Source: Dirofilaria immitis (Eukaryota > Nematoda > Chromadorea > Rhabditida > Onchocercidae). Taken from it: a stretch of 64,000 bases of DNA. Within the stretch, counting starts at the first letter, position 1, and each line of letters starts with the position of its first letter. Positions 51,618 through 62,679 of this stretch are shown here, in pieces. The stretch covers positions 2,573,501-2,637,500 of the forward strand of contig JAKNDB010000092.1 in the NCBI GenBank assembly GCA_024305405.1. Reading direction: 5' to 3'. The notes under the pieces were generated by a model. It saw nothing but the letters and a program-made list of their open reading frames with translations, had not been told where the DNA came from and ran no database searches. The translations under genes and the position numbers were made by a program.

Positions 51618-52046
51618 TTTAGTATGTGTGATTGCAGATCACAAGGAATTTCAAGCCTTAAGTTAATTTTATGACTTTTGAAAACTTTTTTAGATTTTTT
51701 TCTTTAACTTTTTTGCTGAGTTAGTTTAAGTTTTTTTTTGAAAATTGAATGTTAGGGGCATTTAGATTATTTTTCAGTTGTTTAAAAAAAGATTTAGTAT
51801 ATTTTTTTAGTATTTCTTATTGTCTGTAAGTAGGTTTTGTCTTTGGTCTTATCAAACTAAAATTTGAATTAATTCGATCTCTTTGTCGTTTTTTCTGTAT
51901 TAGAACCGCAAATCGAAGGGTAGATAATTCTATGGAACTTGTACGGGTTCCTACACCCAAAAGAGGGATCAAGAACCACCCAACACCATTCAGTACTTTC
52001 CCATTGTTCTTTCCTTAAATAGCCCTTCATCCCGTTTCCTCGGGAA

Positions 52047-52500
52047 TGTCGGGAAACCAAGAGGAAATTAATTCAAATTTATTCCTAAAAATACATTTTT
52101 GTAACAAATAATTAATTCATTAACGATTTCCTGTTCTCACACTAATTCATTAACGATTCCTGTTTCTCACACTAATCCATCAACGATTTCCTGTTTTTGC
52201 ACTAATCAAAATATTTATGTAAATTTTCTTATTCATCATTCACCCAAATTCCTTTCCCACATTTGTTCCAATCCAAATATCTGTTTTATCTATTTACAAA
52301 TCTTACCAATCCAAATTTTTCTCTCATCACGCCCCTTTTATCACCCTATATAAACACAACCACAGCAACAGATTGCAAGCTTGTTTTGTTTTTCATTTTC
52401 CTTGGCTCCAGTTTGCGGCTTGTCTTCCCTTCCCTCCTTTTTTTCTAATAAAATTTTCGTTACTTGTTGATTGTCCCCGCAACAAAAATCTTCCACAATA
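52047..52500 (+). repeat. 3' LTR
   Basis: 454 bp, starting TGTCGGGAAACC and ending CACAATA, where the 5' copy ends CACAACA. It differs from the 5' LTR by a handful of substitutions and 1-base length changes in T, C and A runs. Confidence 0.9.
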
Positions 52501-52505
52501 ACTAT
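52501..52505 (+). repeat. Target-site duplication, right (ACTAT)
   Basis: Direct repeat of 45972-45976, immediately after the 3' LTR. Confidence 0.75.
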
Positions 52506-52623
52506 GCACAAATCTATTCAATCTAAAGAAAGATTGAAAATTATATAATAAAATATAATTTTAACTCATTTTCATTTTTCTTAAAAATTTATATGAATAA
52601 TTGTATTGACGATTTTTTTGCAG

Positions 52624-53207
52624 ATCTATGAAACAGACATCATAGATGGTATTCTTTGCGAAAATGAACTGATTGGAGAAGAATCTAGTATTAAGATGAG
52701 AAAACACCTGAATTTTTTTTTCTTCATTTCTTATCAAATATTTTAAATAGTCAGAACAAAGAAAAACAATATACTTGATGTGAATATTAAAAATGTATGC
52801 ACAGTTTTGGCGAGATTAGGTTTCAAAGTTTTTGCATTTGTAGCATGACGATTCTCTTTTGGATGCTGCGGAGATGTTAGAAATCAATGTTTATCATTCA
52901 TATAATTACAATAAAGCTCCTCCATATTTATCAACTGTTGACAATGACTTTCTCAATGTACTATCAAATTGGAGGGCTCGGCACTGCCTTCAAACTATTC
53001 ATCAAAGAAGTACTGCTTTTTAACTATAAATTTGAATTAGATGTTGAATGTGACGCTACTCGAATTCCTTTTATATCTTATCAAAAGACGATGAAGTTTT
53101 ATGAAAACGTACTTCTCATATTTCGCGTCATTAAATTGATACTGAATATGCAGAAGAAGAAAATCAGCAATACCGTCAATGAAGCAACAAAATGTTGTGA
53201 GAATTAA
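52624..53207 (+). pseudogene. Caspase-like segments, rearranged or decayed
   Basis: After an acceptor (TTTTGCAG, ending at 52623) comes an acidic open segment (IYETDIIDGILCENELIGEE). Next, at 52782-52846, VCTVLARLGFKVFAFVA resembles the LFxxLGFxV part of the caspase large subunit. After a frame change, HDDSLLDAAEMLE resembles the region that follows it. Further on, TVDNDFLNVLSNW and, one frame over, GTAFKLFIKEVLLF and RIPFISYQKTMKFY resemble the start and the last strand of a small subunit (ADFLxAYST, GSWFIQ, QIPxxxSxLTKxxYF). The central Cys region is absent between them. Each match is weak alone; their order is what suggests a caspase. Confidence 0.35.
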
Positions 53208-53621
53208 AAGAAGTAATTGAGCGTTTCAATCATTAAATAGATTGCAGCCGGCTACATTTTGCCTCCTAAACATTTTAAGCAATATTAGTTACATTCTGAT
53301 TCTTCTGTTCAATTGAATTTCTTTTTAATATTTCCCATTTTGAGTTGCATAGCTCAAAGAAATGAGACGTGCAATTTGTAACAATAATGATGTTATATTA
53401 CGCAATAATTTAAATTTAAATTTTATTTAATTTTCTTTGAATCGTCTAAATTATGCTCACCAATCATAATTTCACTAGAGACCTTATTTTTTCTCTTTTT
53501 GAAATAATTATTATAGTTATATCAGGATATAAAGAATTCTGATGTATATTTTACAATAGCTCTAAAGTGGATTAAGCAATCGACTTCTTTATTACATATT
53601 CATACCTTTGAACCATAGCAG

Positions 53622-54290
53622 TGCAATGAGCCAACTTAAAAGCAATCTTATTTCCTGCAAAGTGAGTTTTCCAAGGTGCTAATGCAATTCTTGAAAAATA
53701 TGTTTCTATATTTCGGATTTATCAAAGAATCGGGATTGCACGGTCCAACTCAGATTAGTAAGCGCAAATCAAAACATGATATACTGCTTTCTTTTGATAA
53801 AATCTCCCGAGATTCAAAACATAAAAATAGCACCATTGCTAAAATTTGGTGAATCAGAGATACATAACAATGACATTAATTCTGTAAAAGCTTATACTTC
53901 CAAACAGGTACTGGTTGTTGTCGCTCCTTTACGAACTTGCAAGCGTATCAAATTTTCATATTCGTTATTTTTAGGGAGAAAAAGGCATTCACAGGTGAAA
54001 CAATGCGATCAGTAAGACCTTTTTCTAGAAATACTTCGTTGTGTGAGATTGCTTCAGAGAAGCATACTGATTCTAATCTTGTGTTTTATCTCTGTACTAC
54101 TATAAATGCTCAGAACGGTGTGTTTTTGTTCTAAAATATTGTTCTTTAACATGGCAAAAGTTCGTAATGGATTCTGCTTCATTTTCTGGTTTAAAAAAAT
54201 TTCACAATTACATAAAGACCAAAATCTTTGTTTAGAATCCATCCAATTGTTCACTTACTTGCAATGGCAAAACTTGGCGAATATGTAGTA
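53622..54290 (+). pseudogene. Second caspase-large-subunit-like region
   Basis: Pieces that join in phase: the frame up to 53908 (ending VKAYTSKQ, donor GTACTG), a 20-base exon after TTTTTAG (about 53974-53993, donor GTGAAA), and an exon from about 54020 (NTSLCEIASEKHTDSNLVFY, then AQNGVFLF). The last resembles the caspase stretch FAxxxHxDSDxxVxxxLSHGExGVIxG with the SHG histidine lost. GLKKISQLHKDQNLCLESI, in a frame ending at 54288, resembles the part before the active Cys, but LQWQN stands where QACRG would be. If this is a caspase it lacks both catalytic residues. Tentative. Confidence 0.3.
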
Positions 54291-55426
54291 CTTACCCACA
54301 AGTATATACAAAACTTGACGATCTTATTGACACTGAAAACTCAATTACTGACTGATAATCTATTCAGATTATTCTAGCAGTTATTTTCGAGTTATTCATA
54401 CGAATTTGTAATTCATCAATAAAACTCATAGCCTTAATTTAAATACAATCACTAAACCACTCAGTTAATACTTTGGTGTTTACAGAATACGAAATGTCCT
54501 TCTATTAAAATTACAAAAATGACAATGATCACGTTATGATCGGTGACTTAAAAACTCATCAAATCATTTTCTACTTCATATTCTGGTCTTTCTCACCTTC
54601 GCTGCTCTTTTAACCATTTTAACAGTTTGTTCAATCGTAGTAAGTTATTAAAACATTCAAGTTTTATAGTGAATTCTAATTAAATTCCATCGCAGCAAAT
54701 CAGTGATTCAGCACCGAGAGCGAGAAATATATTCTTCGAATTTGAATCGATTTTGTAGACTTATCTTTAGATATAATTGAAAAAAAAATAACATAGGAAA
54801 AATTAATTGGACAAACATACTATAGTAGCAACAATCAAACTTCATTAAGAAATGAATTCATGAAATATTCTGAAAGCAATTAGAACAGATTTTTGCATAG
54901 TGTAGCGACGTCTCAGAATTTAGTGATGTTGCAGATTAGATACACAAGAATCACCATACTAACTGATTTGTACTTCCATTACTACTTTCTATCTTTTCTA
55001 TTTAAATTAATGAAGAAGAACAATGACATTTCGATTAGGCATAAAAAAAAATTGATGTAAAAAAAAGAAAATTGTGAGGAAAAGCAAGAAGTGATTGTTG
55101 AGAGTGATTTGCACAGAAAAGTCAGCTGCTAATAGCCTTAAAGCAAAATTATAGCGAATTAGAGGATTAGAGAGAAATGAAACAGTGCTTAAAACTACAG
55201 TTCTTTACTTGATTGACTATCTTAGTAGCTCTACATGGAATTATTCTTGATTTTAACTCACAATGATAAGATATATCGATTAAATACCATAGGTCTTGGT
55301 GCTTAATACTGACTCCTGAGAAATATTCGTTATGAATTTTTTTGTTTTGAAAGTGATAACTAAAGCGATAGATGAATAAAAAAAAAAAGAGAACTGAATC
55401 AACCATTAAAAATGCGGAATTTAAAC

Positions 55427-55534
55427 ATGGCAACGGGAGGGGTTGCACGTATCCTCAAAAAATCGGGCAAATTCAGCGATTCCGAATTGCTCTCATGCCT
55501 GAAACGTAGCTCTTTCAAAATTGGTGAAACATGA
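55427..55534 (+). other. Candidate short coding segment
   Basis: ATG followed by 34 codons with much higher GC than the surroundings (MATGGVARILKKSGKFSDSE, then LLSCLKRSSFKIGET). A +1 frame continues with a charged, Lys/Glu-rich stretch (KHEKKDEFHET, then AKREREKYQQNGVKARMPS). It could be one exon with an indel, or a first exon ending at a GTGAAA donor. No family recognised. Confidence 0.3.
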
Positions 55535-56072
55535 AAAGAAGGATGAATTTCATGAAACTTAAGCAAAACGAGAAAGAGAAAAATATCAACAAAATGGCGT
55601 TAAAGCAAGAATGCCCTCAACACAAAAAAGAACAGAATGAATTCATTATGTATTTTCAATACAAGAACATTTCCACTATCTCCAAGACAAATAAGATTGG
55701 TAATATATCTGATGATTGTTCATGATTTAACATCAAATTATGGGAATCATTAAATGACATTAAGCTTCAAAAACTGACCGAAAAGAAAATAGTGCATTCG
55801 TAGTGGTAGGAACAAGTGAGGTTCTTCAGTTTTAATGAAATTAATATTCTGAAATATTCAATGTCTTCCCATGAAAGGAATGTCTTTTCACGAATTTTAT
55901 ATTCAAAAATTTTAATGTAGAAAAATTTATTTCGTGCAATTTCTACAGAGCAAATAGGATCTACTTAGTAATAATTCATGTTCAGAAACGATTCATATTA
56001 TTGTAAGATAATTTATCAGTTACTGGAAAAAGGATCACAATACCTAAAAAATGTTATGCTCCCATAAAAATA

Positions 56073-56078
56073 TTTATT
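56073..56078 (-). terminator. Polyadenylation signal of the SCHIP1 homologue
   Basis: AATAAA on the minus strand, about 135 bases after the stop codon at 56211-56213. Confidence 0.5.
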
Positions 56079-56210
56079 GTATCGTTATTTAAAAAACAAC
56101 TCCCAATTTACACTTAAAAGATAGTTTTATAATATCACTGAGAAAAAAACTACTATGTTTGGAACATCAAATAACACGAAGGGCATCTTGCTGAATCATT
56201 TGGAGACAAC

Positions 56211-59200
56211 TTACTGTATCATATCTTCGATATCGACAAGCATCGAATCCTGTTGCATATAGAGCGAATCTTTTTCAATTAGTAGCCTCATTAATTCCGC
56301 ATTCTCTTCTACAAATAATACCGTAAATAAATAAATAAAAATTTCTTTCAAAATCAATAAATAATCTCTCTCAATGAATATTAATTCCATTTTGTTAAAA
56401 TTATGAAGACAAATACATTTAAATTAATTGTTCAAATCAGCCACTGAATTTCATCGCCGTGAAATGATTTTTCAAAAATTACGACACTTTATTTGCTACG
56501 TAGAACTTAATCTTACTTATGGCTTTTAGAAAGTTTTTACTGACTACTTTTTTACCTTTTTCTTTAGCAATAAAAGTGTTAGCTATTCTTGTGAACATCT
56601 TTTAACGGATTTGTTCCGCTTACTTTTGTTTTTTTTTTTCGTGTTTCATTTTAAAAAAAAGTACCATTAATACGCTTGCTAATCTTTTCACTTATTTCAA
56701 TGAGCTGCCGATGTGTCATTTTGGATAATTGCAATCTAAAAATTGAAATCATGTGCTTTCAAGTGGATGCTAAAAATTATATTTTAAAAAACAAAAAATT
56801 CTTGGAGATATAATATACTGAAAAATTAAAAATTTCAAAAAAATTTCCTTTAGAAACAGAAAAAATATATAAAAACCTTGAAACTTTCGGAGGGACAATT
56901 GTGGTAAATCGATCCGTGTTGAGTTTCTCGATTTCCATCTGCATTTTCGCAGCTTGTTTCGCTTTTATAAGCATCATTTTTGTCTCTTCTTCCAAAACTT
57001 TTCGCTTTTCTTCTGCATAGTTAAACAAAAATAAAGTGTAATTGTATTTATTAGAACTAAAAAGAATGCCAGCAGTAATACATTGCTAAGAGTAAAGAAA
57101 TTGTCAATTATTCCTCCGTCTTATTTCCCAAATAAGTTTAGTATCTGAAATTATACTTTTCTACAAATCTGAAGAAATATAATGGGAATGAAAAATCCGA
57201 CGTTCAGTTTTCTTAGATTTCGAAACATTGGTATGAACAGAGATTTATTCAACTTTGTGTCTTTGTGGCAAATTTTCAGTGCCTAGGACTTATAAGCACC
57301 AACGGATCGACGAAGACAGCGGTTATTTACCAAGAATTTAGCCCTGTATGCTGAATTTGAGCATGCTAACAGGAATTTGACATCTTGGCATTCATTTTCA
57401 TAGGCGTCTACATGTTAGGTTCGAACCTGAACTGCTAATCCAATTATCGCTACTATCCCACCCGACCATAAATCAATGTCGTGTATCAAACGTACTAAAA
57501 CTGGAGTGCAGCAAAAGATCAATGATATCTCAAAACAACGATAAAACATTTTAAAAAAACGGATAAATCCAAAAACAGAATCTATGAGGAGCACAACAAA
57601 ATGTATGATGTCATTAATAAGAGAAAGTGAACGCAAAAATAATTCATTTTTGTCAAAATTATAAAAAAATGAATGCAAAATTAGCACAGAAATTTGTGAT
57701 TCCAAACGTTTGATAGAGACGAAATTCGAAAGTAGGCATTTTTAAAGTTAATTCATATGGAAATTCAAACACAAACAATTTTCACATATTAGGAAACAAA
57801 ATACAGTGACTTTATGGGAAATTTCAAGATAAATAAAAAGCAGAAAAGAAATTTTCCTGATAAAATATTATGATGAAAATTGATTTGTAACTTAAAAATA
57901 CACATGTATTCTTACTGATAGCTGATACGGCTTGACGTAATTCTGAAGCATTCAAATTAGAACCATCAATCACTGATGTTCGCAGATTTGGAGCGGATTT
58001 CGACTTGGGCACAGAAAAATCATCATCCGAGCTTTCTTCATCATCATCTTCTTCATCTTTTAAATCGTTGATGTAACAAATCTAATAAATATATTAAAAA
58101 GATTGACAATTCTTCAATTGCCACTGACAAATTAATTATAATGATTTGAGAAATTTGTTCTCACAGAATAAATTATTTCCAAAATAATAAACTACTTCAC
58201 AAAAAAATTTTGTACCTCTTTGACGGACAATTATGTTACCAGGAATAACTTTTCCGTTCCTTTTATCTCTAACCTACGACCTGAGGAATCTCTACCATTA
58301 TAGGAACTACCACCTGATTTTTTAATTACCATACCTTACCCCTCACTTTTGAAGATTAATTTCATTGATACGAAGAACAGTTATATATTGCCTATGGCCA
58401 GTTTTCCTACGGTAATTCTTTCTTCTCTTCTTTTAAAAATTATAATTTTCTCCCTCTGCGTTGTTCAAGCACTTCAGCTTTAATAGTAGCATTAGGTGAA
58501 TAGGATAAAATATGTATTATATGTAGATAAAATATGTAAAATATGTATTTTAACTAAAGATTATAGAAATTACCTGCAAATTCATGGCTGTCTGCAAGCG
58601 AAATCCGAGATTTGATTTCGATGGCCTCATATAAACTCGTGGGGCTGCTCCTGCTGTATACTGATCTAATTGAAGTGCTAAACGTCGACGCACCTGCCAA
58701 CAGTACATCACATTTACCACAAAATTTTTCAGATACAATATAAAGAGGCAAGGAGTTATATAATAAAATAATCGGATATATTGTCCCTGAATAGCAACGG
58801 CAAAAGCTTTTCGGTATCATTTGCTGATTCTGTCTATTTAAGTCTTTCCTAATTAATCATTGATGGACTTAAAATTTATGCTTAAAAATAATTCTGCCAG
58901 TGCAAAATTCTGTAGCTCAACAATTAAAGCATAAAGATAAGGGTAATAACTTTTACAGATCACTAAAAACCGAATTACGTTGATTTTCATGAGCTTTCAG
59001 AAAAAGTTCTGTCAAAGTTATATTACGCTCTTATACAAAATTATGGAGAAAAAATATATTTATATAGTATAGTCGCACCAATAAAAGAAGTGTATTGCAC
59101 TTTTATATATATATATTCAAAGTAACAAAATGACAATCTCTGTTATCAAGTCTTTCCTATATTGAAAGTCTATTTCGATTCAAAATCCACCAACGATTAT

Positions 59201-60650
59201 TAGAACGGTCCATTTCAGAAGCAAATGAAAGACTCATTATAAAGCAATTCCTAGAGGAAAAATTGGAGAGGATTTCAAATCGAGAGGCAACCTAAGCTTA
59301 ACCAGCTAATCCAATGCCATAAAAGTTTTAAAACTGAACTATTTTAACTCTTTTCTCTAAACATTAATATGATCTTTCTTTAAAAAATTGTTATCATTAT
59401 AAGAATTAAAAAACAAAAGGGATATAAGATATAAGCGTACTATTTCTAAATATCAATGATTTTAGTTATTAATATATCCTGCAAATTATTTTTTGAGTTT
59501 CGAATATCGTAAATTTTTAAAATTGCCTGAATTTTTAGAAACATCTGAACTACTTTTCAAGTTCATATAAAATAAATGGAATTAAATTGCTTCAGAAAAA
59601 TACAAACATGATAGTTAATAGTATAATATTTCATAAACTCTATAAATATTATTTCACTTATAACATAATTATCGCTATTATCAATAGTGTGGAGTACATA
59701 TCTGCTCGATTCAGGAGACAGTCTACTTTACAATTATTTATTTATCTATTATAACGCGCAAAACATACTAATAATTAAAGACAATGATATTAGAAATAAT
59801 TTAAGGGTAAATGAAATTAAAGACAAAAACTAACCTGTTCACCAAGTAATTTTCTTTCCGCTACTATTCGCTCTTTTGCTGCACAGTTTAGTTTTTCTTC
59901 CAGTTTATTAAAATCCAGTTGTGGCAAACATGTATCTAAATTATCCAATTCTTTGTCGATGTATTCCCGTAAAGAATTTTTATCTCTTTAATAGAATTTT
60001 TGGATTTCCATACAGCTGGATTGCCTTGACGCATGGGCAAGATACGGCAGTTGCCGTTTCATCCCGATTCATAATGCTATTAATAATTGACTCATCCTGA
60101 GAAATTTTCCGGACATTGTTTGGCTCATCGGAACGTTCCAAATAATAATTTGTCAAAGCAAATGAATTGTTTGTTGGAAAATCCGCATTCTCATGTAAAT
60201 TGGATTTTTCCAGTGAGCTATGTAAATCTATAGTTTTCAGGAATTGGATTTCTCTAACGAACCATATGGTTCTAAACTATCTCTCGACATTTGGTCTGAA
60301 TTATTACATCCAAAAGGTTCTTGATGTCGATCACCTTCTGCACCCAGGAAACTGGATGTCAAGTTCAAACTGTGGAGCGATAGCTGTGATGAATTTTTGG
60401 TAATTGGTTTCAAAGTTGTACCGGACATTTCAAACGAATCTTCAGAACATGACGTAGATAAGGCCTGGTTGCCATCCAAAGCAAAAGATTCAATGGATTC
60501 CAAGCTTGAACTATTGCTCTGTTGATCCAAGGAGCTTGAATTTGCACTTCCAATATGACACGACTTTACTAAATTATTTAACAGTGATTTCGAGCATAAA
60601 TTATGTTTTGATTCTGCACTGGGTACTATACCATCAGAAGATTGCCACAT
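56211..60650 (-). CDS. SCHIP1: Schwannomin-interacting protein 1 (SCHIP1) homologue
   Basis: Six exons in coding order: 60650-59835, 58693-58574, 58081-57916, 57012-56877, 56735-56665 and 56308-56211. The N-terminal 230 or so residues are Ser/Asn-rich. Then come LDFNKLEEKLNCAAKER and LLGEQVRRRLALQLDQY, the conserved MNLQICYIND, an acidic run, SKSAPNLR, a coiled coil (EEETKMMLIKAKQAAKMQME), and a C-terminal leucine-rich coil ending QQDSMLVDIEDM. This order matches human SCHIP1, as I recall it (MNLQICFVND, acidic run, AKMALAMAKPMAKMQVE, EQDAMLVDIEDL). SCHIP1 binds the FERM protein merlin; the Drosophila homologue links Expanded to the Hippo pathway. ATG 60650 follows an in-frame TAA. Exon 1 has three single-base frame breaks, near 60235, 60060 and 59985. 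Allowing one extra C or G at each, the coding length becomes 1410 nt (469 aa) and every phase closes. Confidence 0.85.
58694..59834 (-). other. First intron of the SCHIP1 homologue
   Basis: About 1.14 kb, GT...AG on the minus strand (GTTAGT donor, TTGGCAG acceptor). No other coding signal; a short TA microsatellite lies near 59105. Confidence 0.6.
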
Positions 60651-60760
60651 TATACAAGAACGATGAATTTAAGATGGATAGAATGAGATTACTAGTAATA
60701 ATAGCAATAGCAAAATCAATAGTATAAAGGAAGCGATATAAATAAAAGGATCTAAACTGT

Positions 60761-60898
60761 CTCTCAGAAAGTTCGACTGCAGAAAAAGGAAATTGAACAG
60801 CGAACGTCGATCAGGTTGATTTCAGAGCTGTTAAGGAAAAGTAAAAATGCTCCTTTCTTCTCAACTTTCAGTGTCTCTTGGATATCAATAAACATAAA
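60761..60898 (+). other. Candidate exon of unknown gene, upstream of and opposite to SCHIP1
   Basis: Acceptor CTGTCTCTCAG is followed by 45 open codons and TGA, coding a basic segment KKEIEQRTSIRLISELLRKS. Codon composition is protein-like. No flanking exon was found on this strand, so it remains an isolated candidate. Confidence 0.25.
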
Positions 60899-61329
60899 AT
60901 GAACGTAGCTGTAGTTTTATTAACAGAATTTATAGCAATACTTGTCATTTGCATGGACAAAACCATCTATCACTAACTGCTATCCAGTCAGTCAATATCA
61001 TTCATCAAAATTTTGGCGTATATTTCCGGATTTCATTATTATACAAACTGATAAGAGAAACGTCTGTATCCCAAATTAAGAGATTTCACCACCTGCAACA
61101 AAGATTTGTTAAAACTTTTATGGCTACTTTAAAGATAGTCGTAACTAATAAATTAAAAATTTTAGCGTGACAAAAGGCATAATTTTATATAATTTAAGCT
61201 ATCGCTTACTTTCTCAATTTTTGAAAGACAACTTGTAATTAAACTGATAATGCAACTAACAATTATGATTACGCATCTGATATTATGAAGAACAGAACAG
61301 AATATTTCATGATAATTATAACTATACAA

Positions 61330-61584
61330 TTAATAAGTTATTACAGTCAGCAAAATGAAATATTTGATGGCATGAATGAATAAACAGATAGCGCGTGGCA
61401 TGATAAATGAACGCAAAAAAAAAAAACGAAAATGATAAAAAAAGAAACATGATCCATTCATCCGTAAAGCGACAAAAATGACATCACTATGGGTTTTTGC
61501 AGTTGCATTACGTGGTAGTCGTATTTGCAAGTCAATTTCTTGAAACCGCTGAAGTTCACTGTAACTGTAACCATAATTATTCAT
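61330..61584 (-). other. Candidate exon upstream of SCHIP1, unknown
   Basis: ATG followed by a frame whose first 45 codons look coding (MNNYGYSYSELQRFQEIDLQ, IRLPRNATAKTHSD); the remainder is hydrophobic and Phe-rich and probably intronic. It could be an alternative 5' exon of the SCHIP1 homologue (phase-1 donor GTGATG) or a separate short gene. Confidence 0.25.
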
Positions 61585-62340
61585 AAAATTATGAATATAC
61601 TGATAAATATGTCACAAATTACAGATAACTGTACTTCGACTTTTTCATTCTCTAATTATGATGCATAGAATTTTCCATATCGAATTTCTTCTCCCACGTT
61701 TAAGGATGAAGCAAGCAAACCGAAAACATCAGAACACAGTCAAATTACACAGTCGGCAACAAAAAAACTGCTTTTCGAATAGTAAAATAGGCATGAAAAA
61801 GAGAGAATCAAATCATCAAATATGGAATTCCATTTAACCACATTCAGCGCTAAAATAAGTGACAAATAAAATGATGGTAAGTAATGAATTAAAAAAACAA
61901 GAACGAAAGGTAATACTCATATTTCAATCATCTTTTTATTCATTATTAAAAATTAAAAGCAAATAAATGGCCACTATTATTGAAATAATTGAATATAAAA
62001 CCATACTTAAACTGAATCTAACAACAGCAACTATTATTTTGGCTATTCATAAATACCTTCAGCTTCCACCAACTCTTCAACAATGAATTATGATCAGTAA
62101 AGATTGAAACTAAGGTATAAATCACACGATCACAACACACGTTTTGATGAATAAACTATTTTTATATAAGACCAAATTAAAGTAATGAAAGTTCTTACAC
62201 TACCGACACATAGTTTTAATACAAATGAGAGAATAATTTTAGGATAACCAATACATAGAAAACACACTGTCAGGTGATGGAAATAAGATCTTGAATATTA
62301 AACGAGTAATAAGAAAAGAAATCAAAAAGTGTTGATGTAA

Positions 62341-62566
62341 TCAATGATAAATCAATAACCCAGGAAAGGCAGAATCAAGACAGAGCCAACAGCAAATTAT
62401 TATAATATTATAATAGCAATAGACTTTAAGCAATAATCGGTCCTTTACCAGTTTTTCATTTCTATCAATATTGAATTTACCAATTACATCTCCATCATAC
62501 TCGCCACAACGATCAGTCGAACATAAATTGAAATCACGTGCCACCCCGATATGTCAAGATCACCAT
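62341..62566 (-). other. Candidate small gene or exon, unknown
   Basis: On the minus strand an acceptor (TTTTCTAG) precedes an ATG (MVILTYR). A frame change in a run of four Gs then leads to DFNLCSTDRCGEYDGDVIGK and KLVKDRLLLK. It either ends at a GTCTAT donor or runs on into a hydrophobic tail (NIIIICCWLCLDSAF). The G run suggests a base-count error. No family recognised. Confidence 0.25.
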
Positions 62567-62679
62567 AAAAAAACTAGAAAAGTTAACCGATCATTTAAAA
62601 AAAATTTTATATCCGTGAAAAATTGCCTTTCTCTTTTGCATCCCATTTTGCAAATTCAAATTCCAGAATAGGTTATCAA

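Larger units (their letters stand above)
45977..52500 (+). mobile_element. BEL/Pao LTR retrotransposon, defective, with composite left end
   Basis: Bounded by ACTAT duplications. Order: 5' 52 bases of an LTR (45977-46028); a copy of the sequence that normally lies just inside the 3' LTR (46029-46310); a full LTR (46311-46765); primer-binding-like sequence; pol; env-like frame; 3' non-coding; full 3' LTR (52047-52500). The reverse transcriptase and integrase are of BEL/Pao type. gag and protease are absent and pol has several stops and frame changes, so it cannot move by itself. The two LTRs differ by roughly ten changes in 455 bases (counted by eye), so it is not very recent. It sits among caspase-like fragments. 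Confidence 0.92.
54300..56210. other. AT-rich spacer with one candidate coding segment
   Basis: Apart from the short frame at 55427-55534 (listed separately), I see no coding signal. The 93-codon minus-strand frame at 55167-55448 looks like chance. Confidence 0.45.

Noticed and set aside
52263..52448. Open frames inside the LTRs (also at 46527-46959)
   Set aside because: The same frames occur in both LTR copies and are non-coding; only the part after 46803 is pol.
57400..57480. GTTCGAACC-type T-loop sequence suggesting a tRNA
   Set aside because: The sequence is a palindrome (AGGTTCGAACCT); no acceptor stem, D-arm or anticodon arm can be paired around it on either strand.
57415..57705. 96-codon hydrophobic minus-strand frame inside SCHIP1
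   Set aside because: It lies in the intron between the exons at 58081-57916 and 57012-56877, and both flanking exons join in phase without it.
24424..60240. Programmed frameshifting or base-insertion RNA editing as the cause of the five C/G breaks
   Set aside because: No slippery sites or shared structure are visible, and nematode nuclear genes are not known to use such editing. Assembly error in C/G runs explains all five more simply.
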